From Roseicyclus salinarum (GTDB lineage Bacteria > Pseudomonadota > Alphaproteobacteria > Rhodobacterales > Rhodobacteraceae): DNA of 64,000 nucleotides. Positions 51,977-60,340 of the stretch are shown piece after piece. Positions within the stretch are counted from its first letter, which is position 1, and every line of letters begins with the position of its first letter. The position numbers and the translations under genes were made by a program. The stretch is from the NCBI RefSeq assembly GCF_029624655.1, contig NZ_JARRSA010000011.1, forward strand, positions 58,901 to 122,900, in the 5' to 3' direction. Under the pieces are notes generated by a model. It made no database searches. It worked only from the letters and a program-made list of their open reading frames with translations, and had not been told where the DNA came from.

Positions 51977-52633
51977 TCAGAACCGCAATCCGAAGAACAC
52001 GACCGCCAGCGGTACGGGAGAGACGGCAAGCGCGATCGTCGCGAGGGTCGCCAACGGCGAGAAGATGCCGCTGAGCCCTGCCATCAGCATGATGCCACCC
52101 CCGCCGCCGATGACCGAATTTCCCGGCGTGTTCACGGCCACCGCCAGCGCGACGTAGCGATACCGTATGGCAAGCCGAAGTGCGCGCGCCGACTGCCCGT
52201 CCAGCAGCATCGCCAGACGCTCGTCTCCCGACAATGGGCCGGCTCGGGCGACCAGATCCGCGGCCCGGTGCATCCGCAGGGCCGACAGGACCCGCCGCAA
52301 CACCTCGATGGGCAGGAAGCGCCCCGCAGTGTAGGCGAGCATCATGGATGCCACGGTGCAGACATAGATCAGCGGAGCGATGGCCGCGCCGAAGGCCGCG
52401 AGCATGGCCAGCCCGATCTCGGCCCCCGGCACGAAGGGGAGCGCCAGCAGCCCGATATAGGCGACGGCGCCGAACATGATCATGCGGTGAACCTGCTGTT
52501 CGTTGTCGGGCCGGATCTGCAGGTTCAGAGCATCGCGGATCATGTGCGCGCCCCATGTGGCCAGCACCAGCAGGGCGATCAGGATCGCGACGCGCAGGAG
52601 GATACGGGCCAGCGATGGGCCGGCTGGGCGCAT
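51977..52633 (-). CDS. TVP38/DedA-like membrane protein
   Basis: A protein of 218 aa from ATG 52633. At least five hydrophobic segments: LLRVAILIALLVLATWGAHM, MIMFGAVAYIGLLALPFVPG, IGLAMLAAFGAAIAPLIYVC, and two in the C-terminal NTPGNSVIGGGGGIMLMAG..LATIALAVSPVPLAVVFFG. The FVPGAEIG motif and layout resemble SNARE-associated/TVP38-type proteins. Function is uncertain. It starts 11 nt before the stop of the upstream secreted-protein gene region. Confidence 0.65.
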   Translation of the reverse strand: MRPAGPSLARILLRVAILIALLVLATWGAHMIRDALNLQIRPDNEQQVHRMIMFGAVAYIGLLALPFVPGAEIGLAMLAAFGAAIAPLIYVCTVASMMLAYTAGRFLPIEVLRRVLSALRMHRAADLVARAGPLSGDERLAMLLDGQSARALRLAIRYRYVALAVAVNTPGNSVIGGGGGIMLMAGLSGIFSPLATLATIALAVSPVPLAVVFFGLRF

Positions 52634-52643
52634 TGTGCGGATC

Positions 52644-53129
52644 TCAGCCCGACGAAGCGATCGCGGCGTCGAAATCGGTTTCCGTGCCGGTCGCTTCAAG
52701 GACAATCTGATTGGTCCAGTACCAGCGGCGCGTGGTCCAAGTCCCCTCGGCCGTGAGCGCAGCGCCATCGACCTGACCGTAGAAGACCACCGTGTGCGGC
52801 GCATCCGGGCAGACGGTCGTGGCCGTGAAATGGATCACGCCGTCGACGTCCTTGGTCTGGTAGTCGGACCAGCCGAAATCGCAGTAGTTCTGGCAATCGA
52901 CGGACTGAAACTTTCCGTCCCGGAACAACAACTCGTCATCCAGCACCGCACCGCTTTCCACGTCGACACCTAGGACCGTGAAGGCCCGGCCGTCGAGCGC
53001 GCCGGTCGAGGCCCATGCGCCCTCGGGCACCTGAAGGTCGGGAATGTCCCCGTTCATCACCGACATCGTGGCGGCGCCGGTGCCTAGCGTCGCAATCGCG
53101 ATCGCAGCCACTTGAATCATCTGGGTCAT
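52644..53129 (-). CDS. secreted protein of unknown function
   Basis: A protein of 161 aa from ATG 53129 (GGAGATCGTC upstream), with a signal peptide (IQVAAIAIATLGTGAATMS). The mature part contains CQNYCDFGWSDYQT and a second Cys in TTVCPDAPHTVVFYG, and ends in strand-rich TWTTRRWYWTNQIVLEATG. I do not recognise the family. It is transcribed with the TVP38-like gene, which starts 10 nt after its stop. Confidence 0.7.
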   Translation of the reverse strand: MTQMIQVAAIAIATLGTGAATMSVMNGDIPDLQVPEGAWASTGALDGRAFTVLGVDVESGAVLDDELLFRDGKFQSVDCQNYCDFGWSDYQTKDVDGVIHFTATTVCPDAPHTVVFYGQVDGAALTAEGTWTTRRWYWTNQIVLEATGTETDFDAAIASSG

Positions 53130-53311
53130 GACGATCTCCATTGAGCGTCGAAACCAAAGTCGGTCGAAGCAAGGTGGTGCAGTTAAGCTAACTTATGGAG
53201 GAACAAAACAAAACCTTTTCTCCGCGCTGGCGTGGGCCGGACCGACTTCGGGCAATGCGTGTTCAGGTCCGTTGGTGCTTCTTCATCGACACACTTCTGG
53301 GATGAGCCGGC

Positions 53312-53359
53312 CTGCCAAACGGGCAATTGACTAGCTATTGCAATTGCCCGCCTTGGCAG
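53312..53359. terminator. long hairpin between converging/neighbouring minus-strand genes
   Basis: CTGCCAAACGGGCAATTG (53312-53329) pairs with CAATTGCCCGCCTTGGCAG (53341-53359) with one bulge. It lies about 45 nt past the LysR stop codon in its direction of transcription and probably terminates that gene. Confidence 0.55.
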
Positions 53360-53403
53360 TTGGGCTCTCAGATGCTGACCGATTGTTGAGCGGGGCTCAC
53401 AAT

Positions 53404-54360
53404 TCACGGGTCGGTCATGGCGCTGGCCTGCTCCACGAGGCGGTCCGCCTCGGAGTGGAGCTCGGCATAAGTCGTCAGCACAATCTCGCGTATCCATTTC
53501 GATGCCGGATCGTTGGCAAGGCGCGACGACCAGAAAAAGCGTGTGCGGAACGCCGCCGGCGTGATCTGCGGAACGACCGGGCGCAGGCCATAGGTCTGCA
53601 TGTCCCAGGCCAGCATGATCCTCGGAAAGGTCCCGATCAGGTCGCTGGCTGCAAGAAGCGGACCGAGGCTGGAGAACTCCGAGATCAGCGCACCGATGGT
53701 CCTATCGGGTGGCTTGCCATCGGCGGGATTGTCGAGGGGACTGCGCGCGTCGTTCGCGATATTCACCTGGACATGCGGATAGCGCGACCAGGCCTCCGGG
53801 CCCCAGTCGGCCAGCGCGGGATGGCCGTCGCGAAGGAAACTGGTCCACACGAAGGGCGCGACCTCGACCGCATCGAGGCCGTCGGGCAGCCGGGTCTCGC
53901 CGCCCAGATGGGCAATGTCGACCAGTCCCTCCGCCACCGCAGCGTAGACCTGCCGGGGCGCGGACAGCCACTCGAGCTTGACGCCCGGCGCCTCGGCCCG
54001 AACTTTTCTGATGACGTCCGAGAGAAACCGCCCGCTGATCGGGCACGCCACGCGGAACACGCGGTCGCTGGTGGCCGGATCGAAGGGCTCGGGCACCGCG
54101 AGGACGCGCTTGATGCTGCGCAGGATCGGGCGGACGTCCTCGATTAGGGTGAGCGCGAAGGGGCTTGGCTGCATGCGCCCTGCGACCCGGACCATGAGCG
54201 GGTCCCCGACCTGGTCGCGCAGCCGGGCGAGCGCGTGGCTGATCGCAGACGGCGTCTTGCCGAGCGTCTCCGCCGCCCCGGCCACGCTGCCTTCCGACAT
54301 CAGCGCCTCGAACACGACGAGAAGGTTCAGGTCGATCCGGTGAAGCTGAATCTCCTTCAT
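53404..54360 (-). CDS. LysR-family transcriptional regulator
   Basis: A protein of 318 aa from ATG 54360. The N-terminal winged HTH (LHRIDLNLLVVFEALMSEGSVAGAAETLGKTPSAISHALARLRDQVGDPLMVR) is followed by the substrate-binding-like domain starting VFRVACPISGRFLSD. It resembles NodD/PcpR-type LysR proteins. It is divergent from the sulfotransferase gene across about 100 nt, which is its most likely target. Confidence 0.93.
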   Translation of the reverse strand: MKEIQLHRIDLNLLVVFEALMSEGSVAGAAETLGKTPSAISHALARLRDQVGDPLMVRVAGRMQPSPFALTLIEDVRPILRSIKRVLAVPEPFDPATSDRVFRVACPISGRFLSDVIRKVRAEAPGVKLEWLSAPRQVYAAVAEGLVDIAHLGGETRLPDGLDAVEVAPFVWTSFLRDGHPALADWGPEAWSRYPHVQVNIANDARSPLDNPADGKPPDRTIGALISEFSSLGPLLAASDLIGTFPRIMLAWDMQTYGLRPVVPQITPAAFRTRFFWSSRLANDPASKWIREIVLTTYAELHSEADRLVEQASAMTDP

Positions 54361-54461
54361 GACCGCTGAAAACCTTTCGTTTGTGCATGAGGCCATCATT
54401 GGCCAACCTGATCTCACGCTTCAACAAATTCCGCGAAACACCAGCAGAAGGACCCACGCGA

Positions 54462-55097
54462 ATGGGACTGAAGATCATTGGCTCCGGATTTGGCCGGACG
54501 GGAACGATGTCGACGAAAATGGCCTTGGAGCAGCTGGGCTTTGGCCCCTGCCATCACATGGTCGAGGTCATGGGCAATCCCGCCCAGCCAGCGCACTGGA
54601 AGGCCCGCGCGGAAGGACAGGAAATGGACTGGGCGGAGGTCTTCCAAGGCTATCAGGCCCAGGTCGATTTCCCCGGCGCCTCTGTCTGGCATGAGTTGTC
54701 GATCGCCTTTCCCGATGCGAAGGTGATCCATACGGAGCGCCCCGAAGACGAGTGGTGGGCCAGTTATTCCGCGACGATCGGCAAGTTCTTCGAGCACCGC
54801 AAGAGCCTGCCCCTGCCGCCGCCTGTCGCCGACGTGTTCGAGACCATGGACAAGCTTCTGATCGGGGACGTGTTCGGAGGTCTCGACCGTGAGCGCTCGA
54901 TCGCCGCCTACCGGCGCAACAACGAGATGGTGCGCGCGAAGATCCCGGCCGAGAGGCTGCTTGTGTTCACGCCCGCGGACGGGTGGGAGCCTTTGTGCGG
55001 CTTCCTCGGCTGCCCCGTTCCCGCGTCGCCGTTTCCGCGCAGCAACGCGCGCGAGGAATTCTGGGCATTGTTCGGAGGCGAACCAGCCGCGGCCTGA
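54462..55097 (+). CDS. sulfotransferase-family protein
   Basis: A protein of 211 aa from ATG 54462 (AGAAGGACC upstream). The P-loop-like 5'-PSB motif is GSGFGRTGTMSTKMALEQLG at the N-terminus, and the 3'-phosphate site follows in KVIHTERPEDEWWASYS. The DUF/P-loop subgroup with GFGRTGT is common in bacteria; PAPS-dependent sulfation is the expected chemistry, acceptor unknown. A perfect 13-bp hairpin follows the gene. Confidence 0.88.
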   Translation: MGLKIIGSGFGRTGTMSTKMALEQLGFGPCHHMVEVMGNPAQPAHWKARAEGQEMDWAEVFQGYQAQVDFPGASVWHELSIAFPDAKVIHTERPEDEWWASYSATIGKFFEHRKSLPLPPPVADVFETMDKLLIGDVFGGLDRERSIAAYRRNNEMVRAKIPAERLLVFTPADGWEPLCGFLGCPVPASPFPRSNAREEFWALFGGEPAAA

Positions 55098-55137
55098 CGG
55101 GCGTCTTGCCGCGCCCGGAGGCCGAGGCCTGCCACTG

Positions 55138-55172
55138 ACCTGCCGTTCGCGCATCCCATGCGAACGGCAGGT
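55138..55172 (+). terminator. terminator after the sulfotransferase gene
   Basis: ACCTGCCGTTCGC (55138-55150) pairs perfectly with GCGAACGGCAGGT (55160-55172) around a 9-nt loop, followed by TTGTCC. Confidence 0.7.
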
Positions 55173-55224
55173 TTGTCCGCAACTCGGTCATCGGGACGGG
55201 CGGCAGCGAACGGCCGCAATGGCG

Positions 55225-55725
55225 AACGTTTGATTTCTGTTCCATCTTGTTGAGCGCAACCGGCGTCGAATTCCCGTGCCGGCGCATAGCTTTCTTCAGG
55301 AATTTCAGGGCCGCCTCCTTGTCCCGCGTCTTCGTGACGAAGCTTTCGAGCACCTCGCCTTCGTGGTCGACGGCGCGCCAAAGGTAGTGCCGCTCGCCGT
55401 TGATCTTCACGAACATCTCATCGAGATGCCATCGCCAGTGGCTGGACTTCATGCCCTCGATCCGGCGTTTCCGGATCTCAGAGGCAAAGGTCGGACCGAA
55501 GCGATGCCACCAGAAGCGCACGGTCTCGTGGCTGACGTCGATTGCCCGTTCATGAAGCAGGTCCTCGACGTTCCGGAGCGAGAGCGGGAACCGGACATAC
55601 ATCATCACCGCCAGGCGAATGATCTCGGGGCTCGTCTTGAACCACTTGAAGGGGCTAGGATTGCTCATGGTGGAACGCTAGTCAGCCCCGTGCCCTGCCT
55701 CAAGCCAGGTTCCTCTGACAGGTCC
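55225..55725 (-). mobile_element. IS6-family element lacking the transposase C-terminus
   Basis: The longest IS6 copy here. From ATG 55668 the minus strand encodes FKWFKTSPEIIRLAVMMYVRFPLSLRNVEDLLHERAIDVSHETVRFWWHRFGPTFASEIRKRR, then the first catalytic Asp in HWRWHLDEMFVKINGERHYLWRAVDHEGEVLESFVTKTRDKEAALKFLKKAMRRHG. Homology fades after residue about 150 (NKMEQKS); the frame then runs on through unrelated DNA to 54967. The terminal repeat TTCCTCTGACAGGTCC ends at 55725. The second Asp and Glu are lost, so it is inactive. Confidence 0.85.
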
Positions 55726-55870
55726 AGCTGAAAAGCTTGCGGTGAAATCGAGGACGGCATCGAGATGTGAGCGAACGAGCTAGCAAGGTACGGACGGAGC
55801 ATCCCGAGCAATGACCGAAAGGCTGCTCCCCGGTCTTTTCCTAAGCCGAAGCATTTGAGGAAGCAGACGC

Positions 55871-56686
55871 ATGTCCGAAAAAGCCGATCTTAACCAAGGC
55901 GAACAAAAACAGGCCGATGAGTACGAGAGAGCCCCGGCGTCAGTGATCTTCGAAGCGATCCGTCGGGATGGCGAGCACGAGCTGAAACGACCGTTCAGTG
56001 CGCTCTGGTGGTCCGGTGTCGCGGCCGGCCTTGCAATCAGCACCTCGGTTTTGTGCAAGGGGTTTCTGGTGTCGGTTCTACCTGATGTGGACTGGGCCGC
56101 TTCCGTCTCGAACCTTGGCTACACAGTTGGGTTTCTTATCGTGATCCTCGCGCGGATGCAGTTGTTCACCGAGAATACGATCACTCCGATCCTGCCGCTC
56201 TTCCTGTCGCCGACTTGGGGGAAGCTCGTTCAAATCGCACGGCTCTGGAGCATTGTTTTCATCGCCAACATGGCGGGTTGCTTGGCGGCGGCTCTGGTGC
56301 TCGTGTTCGGAAATATCCTGCCCGAGCCGCGGCTCGACGGCATATTGACGGTGTCACGCCACTACGCCGAAGCGACGGCCCATGAGCACTTCGCGTGGGG
56401 TATCCCTGCCGGTTTTCTGATCGCGGCGTTAGTCTGGATCATGCCACGTATGGAAAGCGCGGGCGAGGTGCTGATGATCGTAGTTGTCACTTACGTCATC
56501 GGTCTTGGGGAGATGTCGCATGTCGTGGCAGGCTCGACGGAACTGTTCATCCTTGTATCGCTTGGCGAGCTTGCGATAGGCCCCGCAATCTTTGGGGGTA
56601 TTCTTCCCGCCCTTTGCGGGAACGTACTGGGAGGCACTGGGATCTTCGCAGCCCTTACCTACGCGCAGTTGCGTGAGGAAATCTGA
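55871..56686 (+). CDS. formate/nitrite transporter (FNT) family protein
   Basis: A protein of 271 aa. An N-terminal soluble segment of about 45 residues (ADEYERAPASVIFEAIRRDGEHELKRPFSALWWSG) precedes six transmembrane segments, e.g. FLIVILARMQLFTENTITPILPLF and GLGEMSHVVAGSTELFILVSLGELAIGPAIFGGILPALCGNVLGG. The type is the YfdC-like branch of FNT channels, whose substrate is not established. A 116-bp piece of its 5' region is duplicated at 29555-29670. Confidence 0.9.
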   Translation: MSEKADLNQGEQKQADEYERAPASVIFEAIRRDGEHELKRPFSALWWSGVAAGLAISTSVLCKGFLVSVLPDVDWAASVSNLGYTVGFLIVILARMQLFTENTITPILPLFLSPTWGKLVQIARLWSIVFIANMAGCLAAALVLVFGNILPEPRLDGILTVSRHYAEATAHEHFAWGIPAGFLIAALVWIMPRMESAGEVLMIVVVTYVIGLGEMSHVVAGSTELFILVSLGELAIGPAIFGGILPALCGNVLGGTGIFAALTYAQLREEI

Positions 56687-57006
56687 GTGGTGCGACTTCA
56701 GCCAATCCTGCTCCACTTCGTCGAGACTCGCAGAGGCGTTTCCTTGTCACTGAAATGGGGTGTCGATCTCGCGCCCTCCAGCACCGCCAGGAGAGATGTC
56801 CCGCGATGGGTTCGTGGCCTTATTGATTGAAACGCTGCGCCATCTGCTCGAGGCGCTTCGAGCGCGCATCGGCTCAAGCAAAGTACTTCTTGAGGCACCA
56901 TCCCGGGCACTGGCCGGTCGATAACCCAGATTAGTTCCGCCAGCACTGCTGCAGTCTAGGATATGAACACGTGGAACATGTATCCAGAATGAAAGGGAGA
57001 ACTCAC
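56687..57006. other. intergenic gap
   Basis: 320 nt. A 42-codon frame at 56796-56924 (MSRDGFVALLIETLRHLLEA..) is open with AGGAG close to its ATG but resembles no family; I leave it unannotated. The rest shows no gene or IS end. Confidence 0.35.
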
Positions 57007-57297
57007 TTGTCCAATCGCGAAGCTTACGTGAAGAAGGCCAATGCGCAGATCGATCAGTGGAACGCCGAGATCCGCAAGATGAAGGCAAAGGTCGACGAGG
57101 CCGAGGCCGATGCGAAGATCCACGCGCAAAAGCAGCTCGACGAGGCGCGCAAACAGCGTGACGAGGCCGAGGCGAAGCTTAAAGAGATGCGCGAGGCCAG
57201 CGACGAAGCGTGGGACGACATGAGGTCGGGCTTCGACAAGGCATGGGACAGCATTTCCGGAGCCTTCGAAAGCGCCATGTCCCGGTTCAGGGGGTAG
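57007..57297 (+). CDS. small coiled-coil protein
   Basis: A protein of 96 aa from TTG 57007, which has AAGGGAGA seven bases upstream; an ATG 12 codons earlier lacks a ribosome site. The whole chain is helical heptads rich in Lys/Glu/Ala/Asp (ANAQIDQWNAEIRKMKAKVDEAEADAKIHAQKQLDEARKQRDEAEAKLKEM) ending in WDSISGAFESAMSRFRG. It resembles the sll1863-like stress coiled-coil proteins often co-inherited with general stress genes. No signal peptide. Confidence 0.75.
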   Translation: MSNREAYVKKANAQIDQWNAEIRKMKAKVDEAEADAKIHAQKQLDEARKQRDEAEAKLKEMREASDEAWDDMRSGFDKAWDSISGAFESAMSRFRG

Positions 57298-57437
57298 TGC
57301 CGATGTCCATGTGTTTCCCGAAGGTTTTTTTTGCGGCACAGCACTTGCGGCAGCGGTTGCCTCCACTGTCGCGCCCGCCTCGGCGCGGGAACATGTCCTG
57401 GCGCAACGCCGGCGTGACCGTTGGTGCTTGTGTTACC

Positions 57438-57457
57438 ACGACCTCGGAAGAGGTCGT
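57438..57457 (+). promoter_or_regulatory. hairpin covering the ribosome site of the response-regulator gene
   Basis: ACGACCTC and GAGGTCGT form a perfect 8-bp stem closed by a GGAA (GNRA) tetraloop. The only Shine-Dalgarno-like bases (GGAAGAGGT) are inside it, and ATG 57464 follows after ATAAAA. Translation should depend on opening of this hairpin, as in RNA thermometers or protein-controlled starts. Confidence 0.55.
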
Positions 57458-57463
57458 ATAAAA

Positions 57464-57865
57464 ATGACTGACCTGCGTTGCATCGTCCACGTGGAAGACG
57501 AGCTAGACATTCTTGAGTTCACTCGAATGGCGCTGGAGATCGTTGGTGGGTTCGAGGTGGTCCAGTTTTCATCTCCGGAGCAGGCGCTAGCTGATATCGA
57601 GCATCACAGCCCGGACTTGTTTCTACTCGACTACATGATGCCCGGGATGTCAGGACCTGAATTGTGGCGGCAACTGAGAACTCGGCCACGCTTCCGGAAT
57701 ACTCCAGCGATCTTCATGACGGCCAAGGTCGACATTGAAACGGCCGAGGCATTGAGGTCCATGGGTGCTCTCCAGGTCATCAAGAAGCCATTCGATCCAA
57801 TGACTCTTAGCAGCTCAATCGAGATTGCATGGGAAACAATGCCAGGGCGGGCCAACACCAAGTGA
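57464..57865 (+). CDS. stand-alone response regulator (CheY-like receiver)
   Basis: A protein of 133 aa from ATG 57464. Receiver motifs: acidic pocket in IVHVEDELDILEF, phospho-acceptor Asp in DLFLLDYMMPGMSG near residue 54, Thr in IFMTAKVD and Lys in VIKKPFDPMTL. There is no output domain, so it works by protein contacts. No kinase gene is adjacent. A GNRA-capped hairpin hides the ribosome site. Confidence 0.92.
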   Translation: MTDLRCIVHVEDELDILEFTRMALEIVGGFEVVQFSSPEQALADIEHHSPDLFLLDYMMPGMSGPELWRQLRTRPRFRNTPAIFMTAKVDIETAEALRSMGALQVIKKPFDPMTLSSSIEIAWETMPGRANTK

Positions 57866-58048
57866 AGCCACAGTTTGGGCCGTCCTCACGACCTTTTTGC
57901 CAAGCAATTATTTTCAAACGCTAGATCAGTCCTCACACTTAAGGTCTTACCATCTTGAGATGGGCAGACGCGGTTCCAAAAGCGCGGCGCCGCCTGGTAT
58001 GGATACGGAGCGCCTGTGCGCGAGTGGCCGCAGGCCGAAGGACCAGCA

Positions 58049-58519
58049 ATGTGCAACCTCCACGACATCACGACTTCGCAGGAGGCGACGCGTCAACTTT
58101 TCCCGGACGGGTCCTGGATCGACCGGGCGGGCAACGTAGAGCCGGGCGACATCTACCCTGACAGGCTGGCGTCCATCGTGTGTCGTGAGGGCGACGATAT
58201 GGTCCAGCGGAAGGCGCGCTGGGGGCTGCCATCTCCAAAGCAGTTCCATTCCGCGTCCATGATCGATCGTGGCGTCACCAACGTGCTCAAAGCCACCTCA
58301 CCGCACTGGCGCCGCTGGCTCGGTCTGGACAACCGGTGCCTGGTTTCATTTGATCGCTTCGCGGAGCCTTTGGGAATGGGCAAGGGCAACGCCTGGTTCG
58401 AGCCGACGGGTCCGGCTTTCTTCGCCGGCATCCACGTCGAAGACTGGACGAGCATCCGCAATCTAAAGGACGGCGGGACCACGGACGATCTCTTCGCATG
58501 GTCCTGTCAGAGCAATTAG
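58049..58519 (+). pseudogene. SRAP/HMCES (YedK) protein truncated by a MITE-like element
   Basis: From ATG 58049 the frame encodes MCNLHDITTSQEATRQLF with Cys2, the catalytic residue that SRAP proteins use to cross-link abasic sites in single-stranded DNA. Later motifs are RKARWGLPSPK, NVLKATSPHWRRWLG, RCLVSFDRFAEP and FFAGIHVEDWTSIRNLKDGGTTDDLFA. The family normally continues 60-80 residues with the active-site His/Glu region, but here the frame enters the MITE at 58500 and stops at 58517-58519. The start context is CNLH rather than the usual CGRF/CGRY. Confidence 0.75.
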
Positions 58520-58661
58520 CTGTAGTCGCCCCTTTCTGCTCCATGCGCTGTGAGATGGACGCAAAAACCTGTTCTGTAAGGAGAAAAGCCTTGCAGAGCG
58601 CGTCGCAGGAGAACAACCGGGCTAGAAACGCCCTAACGAACGAGTTTTTTCGGACAAGACC
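58500..58661. mobile_element. MITE-like element, copy 2
   Basis: A 162-bp element sharing its core with copy 1 at 51811-51970. The left end GGTCCTGTCAGAGCAA is identical; the right end CGGACAAGACC reads GGTCTTGTCCG in reverse, close to the IS6 end GGTCTTGTCAGA at 50908. It inserted in the SRAP gene and supplies its premature stop. Confidence 0.8.
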
Positions 58662-58933
58662 CTTTGGCTTCTTTGCCGCCGATCGCTGTGGCGTCGACTG
58701 GCCTGCCCCAATCGAGTGGTCCAGTTTCTGTCTTAATGCATGACGGGTCTCGGAGCTACGATTGGCGTGGCCGGCGAAGCGGATCCGGATGGCGGGACAA
58801 AACAGCCTGATGCACCTGCGACATCTCCGATCGTCCCGATGCCCAGCCGACAAGGAGCGTCTTGCTGCAGTGCAGCACAGCTTACTGAAAGCGGTCGTTC
58901 CAACCGCGCTTTGTAAGCCAAATTGGAACCGGC
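58662..58933. other. intergenic gap with an IS3 terminal scar
   Basis: About 270 nt. At 58709-58752 CTGCCCCAATCGAGTGGTCCAG..TGCATGACGGGTCTCGG matches the 3' end of the IS3 remnant at 50375-50420. No gene is recognised; the missing 3' part of the SRAP gene is not here. Confidence 0.5.
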
Positions 58934-59800
58934 TCATTGGCCTTTGATATTCACCTCGATGCGCATTTCCGACGAAGCGTCGCGCGGCCCGTAGAAGTGT
59001 CCGATTACTGGCGAAATCTGCTCCATCCGGCGCCCCACCGCGACCGGGACGAGATCTGCGGACCCCAAGGCGCGGTTCGTGGGGTCGAACGTGATCCAGC
59101 CGGCACCGGGCAGGTAGATTTCGACCCAGGCATGGGTCGATCCCTCCCCGGTGGAGCCCGTCAATTGCCGGCGCGGATCGTGAAGATAGCCCGAAACGAG
59201 GCGGGCGCCGAAGCCGAGTGTGCGCGCCGCCTCGGCGAAGAGGACGGCAAGATCTCGGCAGGAGCCCGAGCCAAGGTCGAGCGTCTCGAGGGGGCCTTGC
59301 GTTCCTTCGACCTCTCGCGACCTGTAGACGGTTTCCATCGCCACTCCTTCCGCAAGATCCTTCAGGAGTGACAGCGTATCGGTCGGGTGTGCCATGACGA
59401 ATGCACCCGCCCAGCCGGCAAGGCGGCCGGTCGGGTCGGCGTATTGCGGCCCGGCAAGCGCGCCGAGATCTGTCCAATCTTCGGCGCTATACAGGAACGG
59501 ATAGGACGCGGCCGATGCCGCGATCGGAAAGACGGGCCATCGTGGCGCCTCGAGGTCGATCACTGCGCGTGACGCGATACGCAGACGTCTCGTCGGCTGC
59601 CCAAATGTTGCCTCGGCCACGGCATTGCCCGATACGTCCTGCGACCATTCGACATCTGCCGTCGGTTCCACATGGAGCTCGTGCTCGACCAGATGAAGGT
59701 GCGGACTTTCCCGCGGCCTGAGCATCATCCGGTGCGGCCCCAGCTCCACGTCTTTCGAATAGTCGTAGGTGGTCACGTGGGTGACGGCGAGTTGCGGCAC
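58934..59800 (-). CDS. transglutaminase-family protein
   Basis: A protein of 288 aa with a GTG start at 59800. An N-terminal transglutaminase-associated region (LAVTHVTTYDYSKDVELGPHRMMLRPRES) is followed by the catalytic domain: Cys in LDLGSGSCRDLAVLFAEAARTLGFGARLVSGYL, His in GSTHAWVEIYLPGAGWITFDPTN and Asp in the same segment. Such bacterial proteins are putative cytosolic peptidases/transferases. It is the last gene of a minus-strand operon starting near 61742. Confidence 0.92.
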   Translation of the reverse strand: MPQLAVTHVTTYDYSKDVELGPHRMMLRPRESPHLHLVEHELHVEPTADVEWSQDVSGNAVAEATFGQPTRRLRIASRAVIDLEAPRWPVFPIAASAASYPFLYSAEDWTDLGALAGPQYADPTGRLAGWAGAFVMAHPTDTLSLLKDLAEGVAMETVYRSREVEGTQGPLETLDLGSGSCRDLAVLFAEAARTLGFGARLVSGYLHDPRRQLTGSTGEGSTHAWVEIYLPGAGWITFDPTNRALGSADLVPVAVGRRMEQISPVIGHFYGPRDASSEMRIEVNIKGQ

Positions 59801-59810
59801 GCGGCGGGTC

Positions 59811-60023
59811 CTATTTCGATCCGCCAGAGGAGCGGCGGTCCGTCCGCTGGCCGATGCACGGCATGGCCGTGCGCCACGTGATCGAGGACTTACACCGATC
59901 GTAGATCCGATGGTCGAAGCCTTCGCTCCAGAAATAGGTGCCGAAACGGAGACACCCCCGCTCCATCGCGATGTCGACCTGCGCGCGCGTCCGCGCGAAA
60001 GACGCTCCCGTTTCGTCCATCAT
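59811..60023 (-). CDS. small hypothetical protein
   Basis: A protein of 70 aa from ATG 60023; its start overlaps the stop of the upstream small ORF (TGATG) and its end is 10 nt before the transglutaminase start, supporting a real, coupled gene. The sequence (MDETGASFARTRAQVDIAMERGC, then FGTYFWSEGFDHRIYDR) resembles no family I know. The basic C-terminus looks like non-coding translation, so the true gene may end earlier or be frameshifted. Confidence 0.4.
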   Translation of the reverse strand: MMDETGASFARTRAQVDIAMERGCLRFGTYFWSEGFDHRIYDRCKSSITWRTAMPCIGQRTDRRSSGGSK

Positions 60024-60325
60024 TTCTTCATTTCCTCCCGCTTCTTCAACCAGGCCATGTCGCAGAGGGCCCGCTTGATGAGCGTCCGATTTCGGTCGCT
60101 ATCGGCCTCGGAGGTGGTGGCGAAGCGCTCGAGAAGAAACTTCACATTGTTCATGGCCTCGTCCCATGAACTTGCCGGTCCGGCGCCAAGCGCGGCATCG
60201 AGGCTCTCGTCCTCCTAGTTTCCGACAAATGCGCCGGGAGCGTTCGCCGCCCGGCGGCGCAGGCCGGCAAGGAGCTTGTCTTCGGGGTTTTTGTGCCCAT
60301 CGAGATCGGTCGGAGGTTCACTCAT
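60020..60325 (-). pseudogene. small operon gene with an in-frame amber codon
   Basis: From ATG 60325 (minus) the frame reads MSEPPTDLDGHKNPEDKLLA to GAFVGN (36 codons), then TAG at 60215-60217, then continues in the same frame EDESLDAALGAGPASSWDEAMNNVKFLLERFATTSEADSDRNRTLIKRALCDMAWLKKREEMKK to TGA at 60020-60022. Codon use and spacing to both neighbours (15 nt upstream, overlap downstream) fit one 101-residue gene with a nonsense change. Two separate short genes, stop suppression or a sequencing error are alternatives. Confidence 0.55.
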
Positions 60326-60340
60326 GCTTCGAATCCTCCC

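Noticed and set aside
56796..56924. A 42-codon frame with AGGAG close to ATG
   Set aside because: The ribosome-site spacing is too short and the peptide matches nothing I know; evidence is insufficient for a gene.
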